The translations under genes and the position numbers were made by a program. The notes beneath the pieces were generated by a model that did no database searches, was not told the origin of the DNA, and was given only the letters and a program-made list of their open reading frames with translations. This document shows, piece by piece, positions 32,683 through 40,332 of a stretch of 52,805 bases of DNA; within the stretch, counting starts at the first letter, position 1; each line of letters opens with the position of its first letter. The DNA comes from Asaia sp. W19 (lineage in GTDB: Bacteria > Pseudomonadota > Alphaproteobacteria > Acetobacterales > Acetobacteraceae): positions 255 through 53,059 of the forward strand of contig NZ_PNQZ01000016.1 in assembly GCF_003994335.1 (NCBI RefSeq), written 5' to 3'.

Positions 32683-33402
32683 ATGTCATCCATGGAAAGA
32701 CACCCAGTTGCTGACGAAATCGAAAAACGGATGAAGGAGAAGGGAACCAGTCCCAAAAGGCTGGCGCTCGATGCTGGCCTTGGCGCGACCTACGTACGTG
32801 ACATCTTGGCGGGCAACTCTCTCGATCCTAAAGCTGGCAAGCTTAGCCGGATTGCCGCCGTGCTAGGATGCACCCTTGAAGATCTGCTTCCTTCCTCGGG
32901 CCCGGTGAAGTCAGGGCTCCAACCTGTCATGACCGAGCAAATCGTGGTGCGCGGGCAAGTTCAGGCGGGCGTGTGGCGAGACGCGCTTGAGTGGCCCCCG
33001 TCTGATTTCTACACGATAACCGCTCCGATGAATCCTATGTACGCCTCACTGCCTCGTTATGCACTCGAGGTGCGTGGTGCTTCGATGGATCGCATCTTCC
33101 CTGATGGTTCGGTGGTCGTGGTGATAAACTTCGGTGATCTCGGGCGTAGGCCGCAGACGGGTGAGCTTGTCGTTGCTGTGCAGCGGTCTGCTCTAACTGA
33201 AGAGTTCGAAGCTACGGTCAAGGCTTACCAGGAACGCGAGGACGGGACGATTGTGCTGTGGCCGCAAAGCTCCGATCCCGAATTTGCGACTGCTATCACC
33301 ATATTGCCATCTGAGCAGGTCCATGAGGTCGGATCTCCCGATGTGACCATTCTTGGTCTCGTCGTCGCCAGCTATCGCCCGAACCCCCGCGTCACGTTCT
33401 GA
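32683..33402 (+). CDS. CI/LexA-like repressor, S24 peptidase family
   Basis: The protein has 239 residues from ATG 32683; ATG 32692 is also possible. The N-terminal HTH spans about residues 22-48 ('SPKRLALDAGLGATYVRDIL'). The probable self-cleavage site is Ala95-Gly96 in 'QVQAGVW'. The S24 dyad is Ser134 in 'VRGASMDRIFPDGS' and Lys180 in 'EATVKAYQ'. It keeps the prophage silent and should be inactivated through RecA after DNA damage. It lies between the divergent early operons, each controlled by the same operator type. An intrinsic terminator follows. Confidence 0.9.
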   Translation: MSSMERHPVADEIEKRMKEKGTSPKRLALDAGLGATYVRDILAGNSLDPKAGKLSRIAAVLGCTLEDLLPSSGPVKSGLQPVMTEQIVVRGQVQAGVWRDALEWPPSDFYTITAPMNPMYASLPRYALEVRGASMDRIFPDGSVVVVINFGDLGRRPQTGELVVAVQRSALTEEFEATVKAYQEREDGTIVLWPQSSDPEFATAITILPSEQVHEVGSPDVTILGLVVASYRPNPRVTF

Positions 33403-33418
33403 GCCGCAAGAAAGAAGT

Positions 33419-33445
33419 GCTTGGCGGAGGCCGAGCATTTTTTTT
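33419..33445 (+). terminator. Intrinsic terminator of the repressor gene
   Basis: GCTTGGC (33419-33425) pairs with GCCGAGC (33430-33436, one G-T pair) and is followed by A and eight T. It separates the repressor transcript from the rightward early promoter 33 bases further on. Confidence 0.8.
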
Positions 33446-33454
33446 GCACAATAG

Positions 33455-33470
33455 GTGTGACAGGTCATAC
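33455..33470. promoter_or_regulatory. Repressor operator O3
   Basis: GTGTGACAGGTCATAC is an imperfect copy of GTGTGA-N4-TCACAC. It lies 8 bases upstream of the -35 hexamer of the rightward promoter, so it could support cooperative binding with O4. Confidence 0.6.
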
Positions 33471-33477
33471 TTTTCTA

Positions 33478-33507
33478 TTGACGTGGTGTGACGCATCACA
33501 CTAACAT
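33478..33507 (+). promoter_or_regulatory. Rightward early promoter with operator O4 in the spacer
   Basis: TTGACG (33478-33483), 18-base spacer, TAACAT (33502-33507). The perfect palindrome GTGTGACGCATCACAC (33486-33501) fills the spacer, the same geometry as in the leftward promoter. A small hairpin (CCCATC/GATGGG, about 33,510-33,529) follows in the leader before the first gene at 33,537. Confidence 0.75.
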
Positions 33508-33536
33508 CCCCCCATCACCACCGATGGGGAAGCCAG

Positions 33537-33746
33537 ATGGCAAACTTCATAAGACTGATGACCCGAACAACAATCCCGGGCCACCACTACGTCAACATTC
33601 AGCATATTGCCGAGTTCTTCGCAAAAGGTTCTGGCGCTCATGTCATCCTCATGAGTCAAAACGCTGAAGGATGTGAGAGTTACTTCGTCAATGAAACCCC
33701 CGATCAGATCCTTGCCCTGATCGCCGAAGCGCAGGGGGCGAAGTGA
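33537..33746 (+). CDS. Unknown small protein, first rightward early gene
   Basis: The 69-residue protein with a beta-rich N-terminus ('FIRLMTRTTIPGHHYVNIQH') and helical C-terminus ('PDQILALIAEAQG') looks like small phage proteins that share the 'ETPDQILALIA' ending. Function is unknown. Its stop overlaps the next start. Confidence 0.6.
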   Translation: MANFIRLMTRTTIPGHHYVNIQHIAEFFAKGSGAHVILMSQNAEGCESYFVNETPDQILALIAEAQGAK

Positions 33747-33934
33747 TGGGCGACGATAAAGCCAGCGCCTTCGATGATGCATTCGAAGAGGCCGAACGAG
33801 ACGAATACGAGAGCGTATCGATCGACCGCGCAAAACACACTCGCTCCTATCTGGAAGACCTCGTGAGCGAAGACGAAGAGATCGCCTCGTTCACTGTCGC
33901 CGAGATCATCGAGCACCTGAACCGCTGTCTCTGA
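33746..33934 (+). CDS. Unknown small acidic protein
   Basis: The protein has 62 residues from ATG 33746 (TGATG overlap). It is very acidic ('AFDDAFEEAERDEYESVS', then 'LVSEDEEIASFTVAEIIEHL'). DNA mimicry is conceivable but not shown by the sequence. Confidence 0.5.
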   Translation: MGDDKASAFDDAFEEAERDEYESVSIDRAKHTRSYLEDLVSEDEEIASFTVAEIIEHLNRCL

Positions 33935-34014
33935 CCCTGCTTGACGCGACCCCGGTACGCCGGGGCCGAACAAGCCGGGTTTCCGGCCAGTGTTTCCAGT
34001 GATGGAGAGAGAAG

Positions 34015-34293
34015 ATGGCATATCCAGACGGAATGCAGTTTCGGAGCAGCGATACCCGCAGCCCGTATTATCGCGCCAGTGCGATGAGCAACTATCAGGC
34101 GGCGGTCAGCCAGGATGCGGAGATCGCCGAGGAAATCCGCGAACTGATCACGCGCACAGAGCAGCAGGTGAACGCCAAGCTGTCCCGCGTGAATGACCGG
34201 GGCGCGTTCGATACGGACGAGCTCGATTGCCTGTTCTGTCGCCTTGGTGAGGCGCTGCCGAACCGTGCCGTTCTCGAGCAGAGGGCAGGGTGA
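34015..34293 (+). CDS. Unknown phage protein, 92 residues
   Basis: ATG 34015 has a GGAGAGAG site. The sequence is helical with 'DAEIAEEIRELITRTEQQVN' and 'ELDCLFCRLGEALPNRAVLE'. It overlaps the next gene as TGATG. No family is recognised. Confidence 0.55.
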   Translation: MAYPDGMQFRSSDTRSPYYRASAMSNYQAAVSQDAEIAEEIRELITRTEQQVNAKLSRVNDRGAFDTDELDCLFCRLGEALPNRAVLEQRAG

Positions 34294-34526
34294 TGGGCAA
34301 CGGGATTTACGCGCCGTTCCTGATGGACGTGCATGACAGGCTCATGGCCTCCGCCGAACTGCACATCAAAGCCGCAGAGGCTTTGCAAGAGACTGACAAA
34401 GACGCAGCCGAGACCCTGATACGCCAAGCGTACGGAGACCGATCTGCGGCCAAGTCGTTGCGCTGGTCGGTGGAGAGCTTCGGGGTAACGGCAAGCATCC
34501 CTGTGGTGCAGGGGGCCGCACAATGA
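34293..34526 (+). CDS. Unknown phage protein, 77 residues
   Basis: ATG 34293 overlaps the previous stop as TGATG, and the stop overlaps the next ATG as ATGA. It is a helical protein with 'RLMASAELHIKAAEALQETD' and 'AAETLIRQAYGDRSAAKSL'. Function is unknown. Confidence 0.55.
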   Translation: MGNGIYAPFLMDVHDRLMASAELHIKAAEALQETDKDAAETLIRQAYGDRSAAKSLRWSVESFGVTASIPVVQGAAQ

Positions 34527-34699
34527 CGCCCGCACAGCAGAAAGCCGAGCACGCAGAAATGGCGCTCGCATACCTTCGCAACGCTGCATGGGGCCTGAAC
34601 AGAACCCCGCACGCAGCCCGACTGATCGGTGATTGGGAGCGCGTGAAGAATGGCGCTGCGACGATGATTATTCCGGCAATGAAGGAGACGCGCTCATGA
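34523..34699 (+). CDS. Unknown phage protein, 58 residues
   Basis: This frame is flanked by ATGA overlaps on both sides (34,523-34,526 and 34,696-34,699). It is a helical protein with 'AEMALAYLRNAAWGLNR' and basic C-terminus. Function is unknown. Confidence 0.55.
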   Translation: MTPAQQKAEHAEMALAYLRNAAWGLNRTPHAARLIGDWERVKNGAATMIIPAMKETRS

Positions 34700-35058
34700 G
34701 CGGGAAGTGGACGCCGGGGCCTTGGAAGGTCGAGTGTTTGGGTGGCAGCTCAACAGTTCTGAGTGCCACGCGGCCGCGATACAATAATACTCGCTCGCCG
34801 AGCTATGGATATATAGGTGAGGGTGGCCCATTCTGCATTGCGTCCGTGTTCTGCGATCGTCACGGGCCAAGACTCGATTTCGTTGCGTTTTCTCATGACG
34901 ACGCCCGCCTTATCGCCCAGTCACCAGAACTCGCTGATGTTCTGGAAGCGATGGTCGAACGCTTCGGGCATGACATTTTCACGATGCCCCCGGAGGACCG
35001 CGATCTTCTGACGCGCGCCGCTGCCGTGCTTGCCAAGGCGAAGGGAGAGGGGGCGTGA
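34696..35058 (+). CDS. Unknown phage protein of the 'GPW' type, 120 residues
   Basis: The start is ATG 34696 (MSGKWTPGPWKVE), overlapping the previous stop. 'WTPGPWKVE' at the N-terminus and 'DDARLIAQSPELADVLEAMV' in the C-terminal half are typical for small phage proteins of unknown function found next to recombination genes. The stop overlaps the YqaJ start. Confidence 0.65.
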   Translation: MSGKWTPGPWKVECLGGSSTVLSATRPRYNNTRSPSYGYIGEGGPFCIASVFCDRHGPRLDFVAFSHDDARLIAQSPELADVLEAMVERFGHDIFTMPPEDRDLLTRAAAVLAKAKGEGA

Positions 35059-35990
35059 GCGAAGTCCTCACAATCACCGGCGAGGAATGGCACGCCCTGC
35101 GCGCAAGGCATGTCGGAGGCTCCGAGATCGCAGCCCTGTTCGACGCGCAGCCTGATTACGCACTGGGCCTGCATGGACTCTGGCTCGTCAAATCCGGTCG
35201 CGCACCCGCTCCGGAAGTCGATAATCCGCGCACGCGCTGGGGCACCCGCCTGGAAGAGGCAATCGCGTATGGTTGCGCCGAACAGGAAGGCTGGAAGATC
35301 CGCAAAGGTGGCCACTTCACCGATCTGTCGTGTCGCGGGCTGGGTGCTACGCTCGATTTTGTCATTGAGGGCGGCGAGGAAGGGCGATCCACACCGGGCG
35401 CTCTTGAGATCAAGAACGTCGATTACCGAGTGCATAAGCAGTCATGGGTCGATGGTGAGCCGCCACTGCATATCCTGCTGCAGCTTCAGCACCAGCTTGC
35501 CTGCTCGGGATTTACCTGGGGAGCAGTCGGCGAATTGATCGGCGGGAATGACCTGCGCATTTATCGCTATGAGGCGCGTCCGAAGCTGATTGCCAAAATC
35601 CGGCAAAAGGTCGCAGCATTCTGGAAATCGATAGATGAGGGCAATGAGCCGCCCGTCGATAATTCGACCCAGACGGGAGCGATCCTTCGCGCCATGAATT
35701 CGCCCGTTCGCGACGAGATTGCGGACATGGAAGGCGACAACGAACTGCCGGAGATCTGCTCTGGCCTGCTCCACGCAGCGGCCAAGCGCAAGGAGATCGA
35801 ACGCGAAGAGCAGGGCTTCAAAAATCGCCTGATTGAGAAGCTGGGCACGGCCAAGAAGGCCAGGAGCCAAGGCTTTTTCATCAGCACCATAGTCACACCA
35901 GAAAAGGCGCCGCGCGCTGCCCTGCCGGGAGAAATGATCCCGGGCCGGAAGGAAGCGCGCCGCTACGAGATCAAGGAAGCAAACGCATGA
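35055..35990 (+). CDS. YqaJ-like viral recombinase exonuclease
   Basis: The 311-residue protein has the YqaJ pattern: 'RHVGGSEIAALFD' near residues 18-30, 'RTRWGTRLEEAIAYGCAEQ' near 58-76, 'LGATLDFVIEG' with the metal-binding Asp near 100, and 'GALEIKNVDYRV' with the E-x-K pair near 116-118. It should be a 5'-3' exonuclease that makes single strands for the RecT partner encoded directly after it. Neighbours overlap by ATGA on both sides. Confidence 0.85.
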   Translation: MSEVLTITGEEWHALRARHVGGSEIAALFDAQPDYALGLHGLWLVKSGRAPAPEVDNPRTRWGTRLEEAIAYGCAEQEGWKIRKGGHFTDLSCRGLGATLDFVIEGGEEGRSTPGALEIKNVDYRVHKQSWVDGEPPLHILLQLQHQLACSGFTWGAVGELIGGNDLRIYRYEARPKLIAKIRQKVAAFWKSIDEGNEPPVDNSTQTGAILRAMNSPVRDEIADMEGDNELPEICSGLLHAAAKRKEIEREEQGFKNRLIEKLGTAKKARSQGFFISTIVTPEKAPRAALPGEMIPGRKEARRYEIKEANA

Positions 35991-36772
35991 GCAATGCCCT
36001 CGCAACCCCCACTGAGAAGCTGCGTACCCAGATTACGAGCATGACGGGCGAGTTTCGCAACGCGCTTCCGTCGCACATCAAGCCTGAGAAATTTCAGCGC
36101 GTCGTGATGACCGTTGTGCAGCAAAATCAGGGGTTGATGAACGCCGACCGCAAATCTTTGCTCGCATCGTGCCTGAAGTGTGCGGCGGACGGACTGATCC
36201 CAGATGGGCGCGAAGCCGCGCTCGTGATGTTTGGGCAGCAGGTCCAGTATATGCCGATGCTGGCCGGTATTCAGAAGCGCATCCGCAACAGCGGTGAGAT
36301 CGCGAGCATTCAGGCACATGTCATCTATGAGAACGATCACTTCGTCTGGCACCAGGGCGTAGATGCGAGCATCGAACACCGTCCGCTTTTTCCCGGCGAT
36401 CGCGGAAAGGCAATCGGTGCCTATGCTGTCGCCAAGTTCAAGGACGGCAGTGACCCGCAGTTCGAGGTCATGGATGTAGCCGCGATCGAAAAGGTTCGCG
36501 CAGTCAGCCGCGCCGGCAAGAGCGGGCCCTGGGTTCAGTGGTGGGACGAGATGGCCCGCAAGACGGTGTTTCGTCGTCTCTCCAAGTGGTTGCCGATGGA
36601 TACCGAGGCCGAGGACCTTATGCGCCGGGACGACGAGAACGACGCACAGGATGTCGCTGCGCCGACGATCCGGGTTGAGGCGGAAGCGCCTTCCAAGCTC
36701 GACGCGCTCGAGCGTGATGACGATGGAGTTGTACTCGAGGAAACCCGCGAATTGGAAGGATCAGCAGCGTGA
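35987..36772 (+). CDS. RecT family single-strand annealing protein
   Basis: The 261-residue protein shows the RecT pattern: 'PEKFQRVVMTVVQQNQ' near residues 34-49, 'SLLASCLKCAADGLIPDGREA' near 57-77, 'VQYMPMLAGIQKRIRNSGEI' and 'WVQWWDEMARKTVFRRLSKW'. It pairs complementary single strands at ends resected by the YqaJ-like nuclease. The acidic C-terminus is typical. It is coupled to both neighbours. Confidence 0.88.
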   Translation: MSNALATPTEKLRTQITSMTGEFRNALPSHIKPEKFQRVVMTVVQQNQGLMNADRKSLLASCLKCAADGLIPDGREAALVMFGQQVQYMPMLAGIQKRIRNSGEIASIQAHVIYENDHFVWHQGVDASIEHRPLFPGDRGKAIGAYAVAKFKDGSDPQFEVMDVAAIEKVRAVSRAGKSGPWVQWWDEMARKTVFRRLSKWLPMDTEAEDLMRRDDENDAQDVAAPTIRVEAEAPSKLDALERDDDGVVLEETRELEGSAA

Positions 36773-37359
36773 GTATCCTCTTCTTCGACACCGAAACCAC
36801 GGGGCTGCCGAACTATGGCCTCCCCACCAACCACGAGGACCAGCCGCATGTCGTACAGCTTGCGGCCATCCTGACGGATGAGCGAGGCGAAGAGCAGGCG
36901 CAGTTGAGCGTCATTATCAAGCCTGACGGCTGGGTGATCCCTGACGGCGCGGCTAGGGTGCATGGCATCACGACAGAGAAGGCGAGCCGATACGGTATCC
37001 GCGAAGTGGTCGCAGCCGGGGCGATGTATGATCTGTGCTGCGCTGCCGATACGATCGTAGCGCACAACATCAAGTTTGACCGGCAGATTGTCGGCACGAT
37101 GTTTGCGCGCGCTGGGCGTGGTTGGAAGCTGCCCGAGCGGCAAGCCTGCACGATGATGAACGCCTCACCGATCGTGAACCTGCCCCCGACCGAGCGAATG
37201 ATTGCTGCAGGGTATGGCGACAAGCCCAAAGCGCCGAGCTTGGCTGAGTGTATCCGCCATTTCTATGGCGAAGAACTGGACGGCGCTCATGACGCGCTGG
37301 TCGATGTGCGGGCCTGCAAGCGGATCTATTTCGAAATGCTCGAACAGGTGCCCGCATGA
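36769..37359 (+). CDS. DEDDh exonuclease (RNase T / epsilon family)
   Basis: The protein has 196 residues from GTG 36769 with GTGA overlap. The active-site residues are visible: Asp7 and Glu9 in 'FFDTETTGLP', Asp104 in 'AHNIKFDR', His174 and Asp179 in 'AHDALVDVRA'. It is a 3'-5' exonuclease, probably trimming DNA ends during phage recombination or replication. It is third in the YqaJ-RecT cassette. Confidence 0.88.
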   Translation: MSILFFDTETTGLPNYGLPTNHEDQPHVVQLAAILTDERGEEQAQLSVIIKPDGWVIPDGAARVHGITTEKASRYGIREVVAAGAMYDLCCAADTIVAHNIKFDRQIVGTMFARAGRGWKLPERQACTMMNASPIVNLPPTERMIAAGYGDKPKAPSLAECIRHFYGEELDGAHDALVDVRACKRIYFEMLEQVPA

Positions 37360-37553
37360 CCGCCGCAGCCTTTCGCAAGATAGAGCGTGGCCTGCTCGAA
37401 GCGTTGAATATCGCACAGGTAGGCGACGGGGAAATAGCGGATCGCCTGACGAAAGAGCAGGCGGCACAGGATGCAATTCGCGCCCGGATAGCGGCGCAGG
37501 GACAAAGGCATGAGGCCGTGAAGGGCCGGAGCGCAGGGGAGAGACGGGGATGA
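37356..37553 (+). CDS. Unknown phage protein, 65 residues
   Basis: ATGA overlaps at both ends. It is a helical, basic protein with 'FRKIERGLLEALNIAQVGDG'. No family is recognised. Confidence 0.5.
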   Translation: MTAAAFRKIERGLLEALNIAQVGDGEIADRLTKEQAAQDAIRARIAAQGQRHEAVKGRSAGERRG

Positions 37554-37735
37554 ACAGAACGACGATTGCGACAGCCGTTGCGGAGGCAAAGCGGTTTATC
37601 GAGCGCGCAGACGGCTTGATCGAAAAGAGCGATGACAAGTGGTTGAACGATTGCCCGAAGGAGCGTGGCGCTACACGCCGGGCATCAATGGATCTGACGC
37701 GTGCCCTTGCTGACATGCGGAGGTCTGAGGGATGA
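37550..37735 (+). CDS. Unknown phage protein, 61 residues
   Basis: ATGA overlaps at both ends. It is a helical protein with 'EAKRFIERADGLIEKSDDKW' and 'SMDLTRALADMRRSEG'. The latter resembles the C-termini of small phage proteins near recombination genes. Confidence 0.5.
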   Translation: MNRTTIATAVAEAKRFIERADGLIEKSDDKWLNDCPKERGATRRASMDLTRALADMRRSEG

Positions 37736-38328
37736 CCCACGAACAGAAGCCGGAGAGCGCGGAGTTTCGGACACGGGAGGCGCAGAGGCGGCACATCGCC
37801 CAGTCTTGGGCAGACGAGGGAATGAGCTACGCCCTAGCGTATGAATGGGCGAACAGAGAGTTGAGGGAAGCCGAGGCCCGAGGCGCGGCAGAGCAGCGCC
37901 GGAAGGACGCGGAGGGGGCAAATCCAACAGCATGGATCATCGCTCAAGGGTTTTATGTGCCGTTTGTCACCTTGGATGCGGGCCTGCTCCGGGGTAAGCC
38001 CCATTCCGTCATCACGCCTCTATACGACCGCCCCGCCAACGTCACCGCGCTTGAGGCTCGGGTGAAGGAGTTGGAGGGGGAGGTAGAGCGGCTGAAGAAG
38101 CCGGAGTTCTACTCGGTCGAAGATCAGGAAACCGGCTGGTGTGACCTCGAATCTCTCATGGAGAGTCTCGACGGAGACGTTCCCTACTTCGAGCCGGTCG
38201 AGATTGATTGCTTCCGAAGTGTGCCCAAGATTTGGGCGTTTTATGACGGCAACACGGTTCATGAATTTGCAACCGAAGACGAAGCCAGAACGGCTTCAGC
38301 CGCAGCCATCCGCGAGGGAGGCGAGTGA
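37732..38328 (+). CDS. Unknown phage protein with coiled coil, 198 residues
   Basis: The middle has 'ITPLYDRP' then a leucine-rich coiled coil ('ALEARVKELEGEVERLKKPE', about residues 105-124), a layout common in phage early proteins. The C-terminus is acidic with aromatic residues. Function is unknown. Start and stop overlap neighbouring genes. Confidence 0.55.
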   Translation: MTHEQKPESAEFRTREAQRRHIAQSWADEGMSYALAYEWANRELREAEARGAAEQRRKDAEGANPTAWIIAQGFYVPFVTLDAGLLRGKPHSVITPLYDRPANVTALEARVKELEGEVERLKKPEFYSVEDQETGWCDLESLMESLDGDVPYFEPVEIDCFRSVPKIWAFYDGNTVHEFATEDEARTASAAAIREGGE

Positions 38329-38627
38329 TGCGGGCAGGATACGAAGCGTGGGTGACGCGAGGTTACGGAGGTGATGGGAAATCGCTCTCGCTATCTAAGG
38401 CTCGCCTTGGGGAGTTCATGGCCGCCTTGATCAAGTTCGGCGGTGATATTCATGGCATATTTTCGATGCATCGGACCTATCCCAGAGCATATGTGCAAGC
38501 GTCTATCTCCCTGCCTGTCGGAATGTCGGAGAAATTCACGGAAGAGACGGGCTTTGCGCTGCAACGTCCGCCGACCTTCAACGTGGGACCAGATAGAAGC
38601 CGAAAGGGAGGGCAACGCCATGACTGA
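38328..38627 (+). CDS. Unknown phage protein, 99 residues
   Basis: ATG 38328 overlaps the preceding stop as TGATG. It has 'EAWVTRGYGGDGKSLSLSKA' at the N-terminus and no clear domain. It overlaps the HTH gene by 8 bases. Confidence 0.45.
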   Translation: MRAGYEAWVTRGYGGDGKSLSLSKARLGEFMAALIKFGGDIHGIFSMHRTYPRAYVQASISLPVGMSEKFTEETGFALQRPPTFNVGPDRSRKGGQRHD

Positions 38628-38874
38628 CCCCACCCCCTTTAACCGCCTCCTGGGCGAGCGGGTACGGCGGATGATCGTCGCACAAGGCCGGTCTCAGGAG
38701 AGCGTGGCCGTCGAGGCCAGAATTTCCACGAGTACGCTCGGCTTTCTGATCAAGGGCCAGAACAGCACGATCAACACGGTTCTGAGCGTCATGGCCGCAC
38801 TCAAGGCCCCGCCTGAGGTCATGGCGGCGATCTATGCCGATTTTGTGGAGCATCGGAAGGAGAGGGTAGAATGA
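38620..38874 (+). CDS. HTH XRE-family regulator, 84 residues
   Basis: From ATG 38620, the protein has an XRE-type helix-turn-helix near residues 12-50 ('RVRRMIVAQGRSQESVAVEA', 'STSTLGFLIKGQNSTINTVL'). It stands before the excisionase-like gene and may control the integration genes. ATGA overlaps its 3' neighbour. Confidence 0.7.
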   Translation: MTDPTPFNRLLGERVRRMIVAQGRSQESVAVEARISTSTLGFLIKGQNSTINTVLSVMAALKAPPEVMAAIYADFVEHRKERVE

Positions 38875-39164
38875 GAAAAGACACATCTCCAGAATACACC
38901 GGTGTACGCGCACTCGCGACAAAATGGGCGTGCTCAACGGCGAAGATCTACCGGATGATCAATTCCGGCGATCTGCCCGCAACCCGCATCAGAACCATGA
39001 TCCGCATTCCCCTGGCCGCAATTCACGAGATCGAAAACCAGACCGCATGTCCGAAGCAGGAAAGCCCCGCCTCTGTCGCGTCTCAGGGCGAGACACATGG
39101 CACATCTATCACCAGCGCAAACGCATCTCTACGGGCTGCACGGATCGCGCGTCGGCTGAACTAG
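38871..39164 (+). CDS. Excisionase-like HTH protein
   Basis: The 97-residue frame has a MerR/excisionase-type HTH at about residues 11-52 ('VRALATKWACSTAKIYRMI', 'SGDLPATRIRTMIRIPLAA'). Such proteins help the integrase excise the prophage. The 3' 118 bases overlap the integrase gene in another frame, so the C-terminal 40 residues are probably not conserved. Confidence 0.7.
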   Translation: MRKDTSPEYTGVRALATKWACSTAKIYRMINSGDLPATRIRTMIRIPLAAIHEIENQTACPKQESPASVASQGETHGTSITSANASLRAARIARRLN

Positions 39165-40099
39165 TCCTTGCCCGGTATGCTGCTGAGCTATCGCGGCCCA
39201 CGACAAGGGCCGTCAGTGTCACTGAAATTCTATCCCTCTATCTTCAAGATCGTCGCGAAGCCCTCAAGCCGGGGGCCGAGCGTCTTGGCTGGGCGCATAA
39301 GCCGGTGTCTGCATGGTTTGGTGAGAAGCCACCCGAGGCTGTGACTGACCGGGAATGCCGCGCCTATGCTCAGAAGCGTATGGAATCCGGTATAGCCGCC
39401 AGTACGGCGCGGACAGAGATGCAGGCGCTTCGGGCGGCGTTGCGGTGGGCGGCGGCGCAAAAGATCATCGCCGAATGTCCGAATGTCCCTCTGCCCTCCC
39501 GCAGCCCCCCGAAAGAACGCTGGCTGACGCGGGATGAGGCGCATGCACTCATTGACGGCTGCGAGGCGTTTCATATCCGGCTGTTCGTGATCCTGGCTCT
39601 TGGCACCGGCGCGCGTGTTTCAGCATTACTCGAGCTGCCATGGTCGCGGGTCGATATGGATCGGCGAATCATCGACTTGCGCGATCCGGGCAAAGCGCGA
39701 ACGGCGAAGGGACGGGCGCGTGTTCCGATCAATGACGGCCTGCTTGCCACCTTGCAGGAAGCTCACGCCATCAGGGAAACGGATTGGGTAATCGAATGGG
39801 CCGGAGATCGCGTCGCGTCCGTGAAGCGAGGCTTCAGGGCTGCGACGATTCGCGCCGGTTTGGAAGGGGTAACGCCTCACACCTTACGACACACGGCAGC
39901 GACATGGATGGCGCAGGCTGGCGTTCCTCTATGGGAGATCGCCGGATTCCTCGGGCATTCGAACACGGCCATGGTCGAAGAAACCTACGCGCATCACTCG
40001 CCTGGGCATCTCAAAGGCGCCTCAAGGGTTTTGGACATGACCTTACTGCAACAGTTCCCGGTTGAGCGCGTGAACACAAGCATTCGTAAACGCCAGTAA
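39047..40099 (+). CDS. Tyrosine site-specific integrase
   Basis: The protein has 350 residues from ATG 39047; longer starts overlap the excisionase gene further and are unlikely. The N-terminal part has an arm-type region and a core-binding domain (about 55-150). Catalytic residues are visible: Arg190 in 'LGTGARVSALLELPW', a Lys near 221, His278 and Arg281 in 'HTLRHTAATWM', His304 in 'LGHSN', and Tyr314 in 'VEETYAHH'. It integrates the phage into the 3' half of tRNA-Pro located 77 bases after its stop. It is last in the rightward early operon. Confidence 0.92.
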   Translation: MSEAGKPRLCRVSGRDTWHIYHQRKRISTGCTDRASAELVLARYAAELSRPTTRAVSVTEILSLYLQDRREALKPGAERLGWAHKPVSAWFGEKPPEAVTDRECRAYAQKRMESGIAASTARTEMQALRAALRWAAAQKIIAECPNVPLPSRSPPKERWLTRDEAHALIDGCEAFHIRLFVILALGTGARVSALLELPWSRVDMDRRIIDLRDPGKARTAKGRARVPINDGLLATLQEAHAIRETDWVIEWAGDRVASVKRGFRAATIRAGLEGVTPHTLRHTAATWMAQAGVPLWEIAGFLGHSNTAMVEETYAHHSPGHLKGASRVLDMTLLQQFPVERVNTSIRKRQ

Positions 40100-40175
40100 A
40101 CACGCGACGAAAGCTGTGCCTAACTCTGTGGGCCAAATGAGCTAAATGATTGAAGATAAACAACAGGGTTCAGTG

Positions 40176-40220
40176 TTCGGGACGCAGGGGCCGGAGGTTC
40201 GAATCCTCTCACTCCGACCA
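40176..40220 (+). other. Right attachment site: 3' half of tRNA-Pro(CGG)
   Basis: The sequence from TTCGGGA (anticodon loop with CGG) through the 3' anticodon stem, variable region, T arm with GGTTCGAATCC, acceptor strand CACTCCG, discriminator A and CCA is the 3' half of tRNA-Pro. Upstream bases (CAGTG) do not pair properly with CGCAG in the anticodon stem and no D arm is present, so the 5' half is missing. The likely crossover core begins near 40,176. The intact tRNA should be restored at the other end of the prophage, left of the window. Confidence 0.85.
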
Positions 40221-40246
40221 GATCTTGCTTCAAGATCAGGTCTTTT
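40216..40246 (+). terminator. Terminator of the tRNA-Pro locus
   Basis: GACC-A-GATCTTG (40216-40227) pairs with CAAGATC-A-GGTC (40231-40242) with one A-A mismatch, followed by TTTT. It lies directly on the tRNA 3' end and is chromosomal. Confidence 0.75.
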
Positions 40247-40332
40247 CAGCGCCGCAATCGGCAATAGCATGCGATTATTAGCGGCGCCTTTCTGCATGAA
40301 AAATATCGTCCGTGGGGCAATCTTATTGTCGT

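Noticed and set aside
1..40175. CRISPR array or restriction-modification genes within the prophage
   Set aside because: No spaced direct repeats of CRISPR type and no methyltransferase or restriction motifs were seen on either strand.
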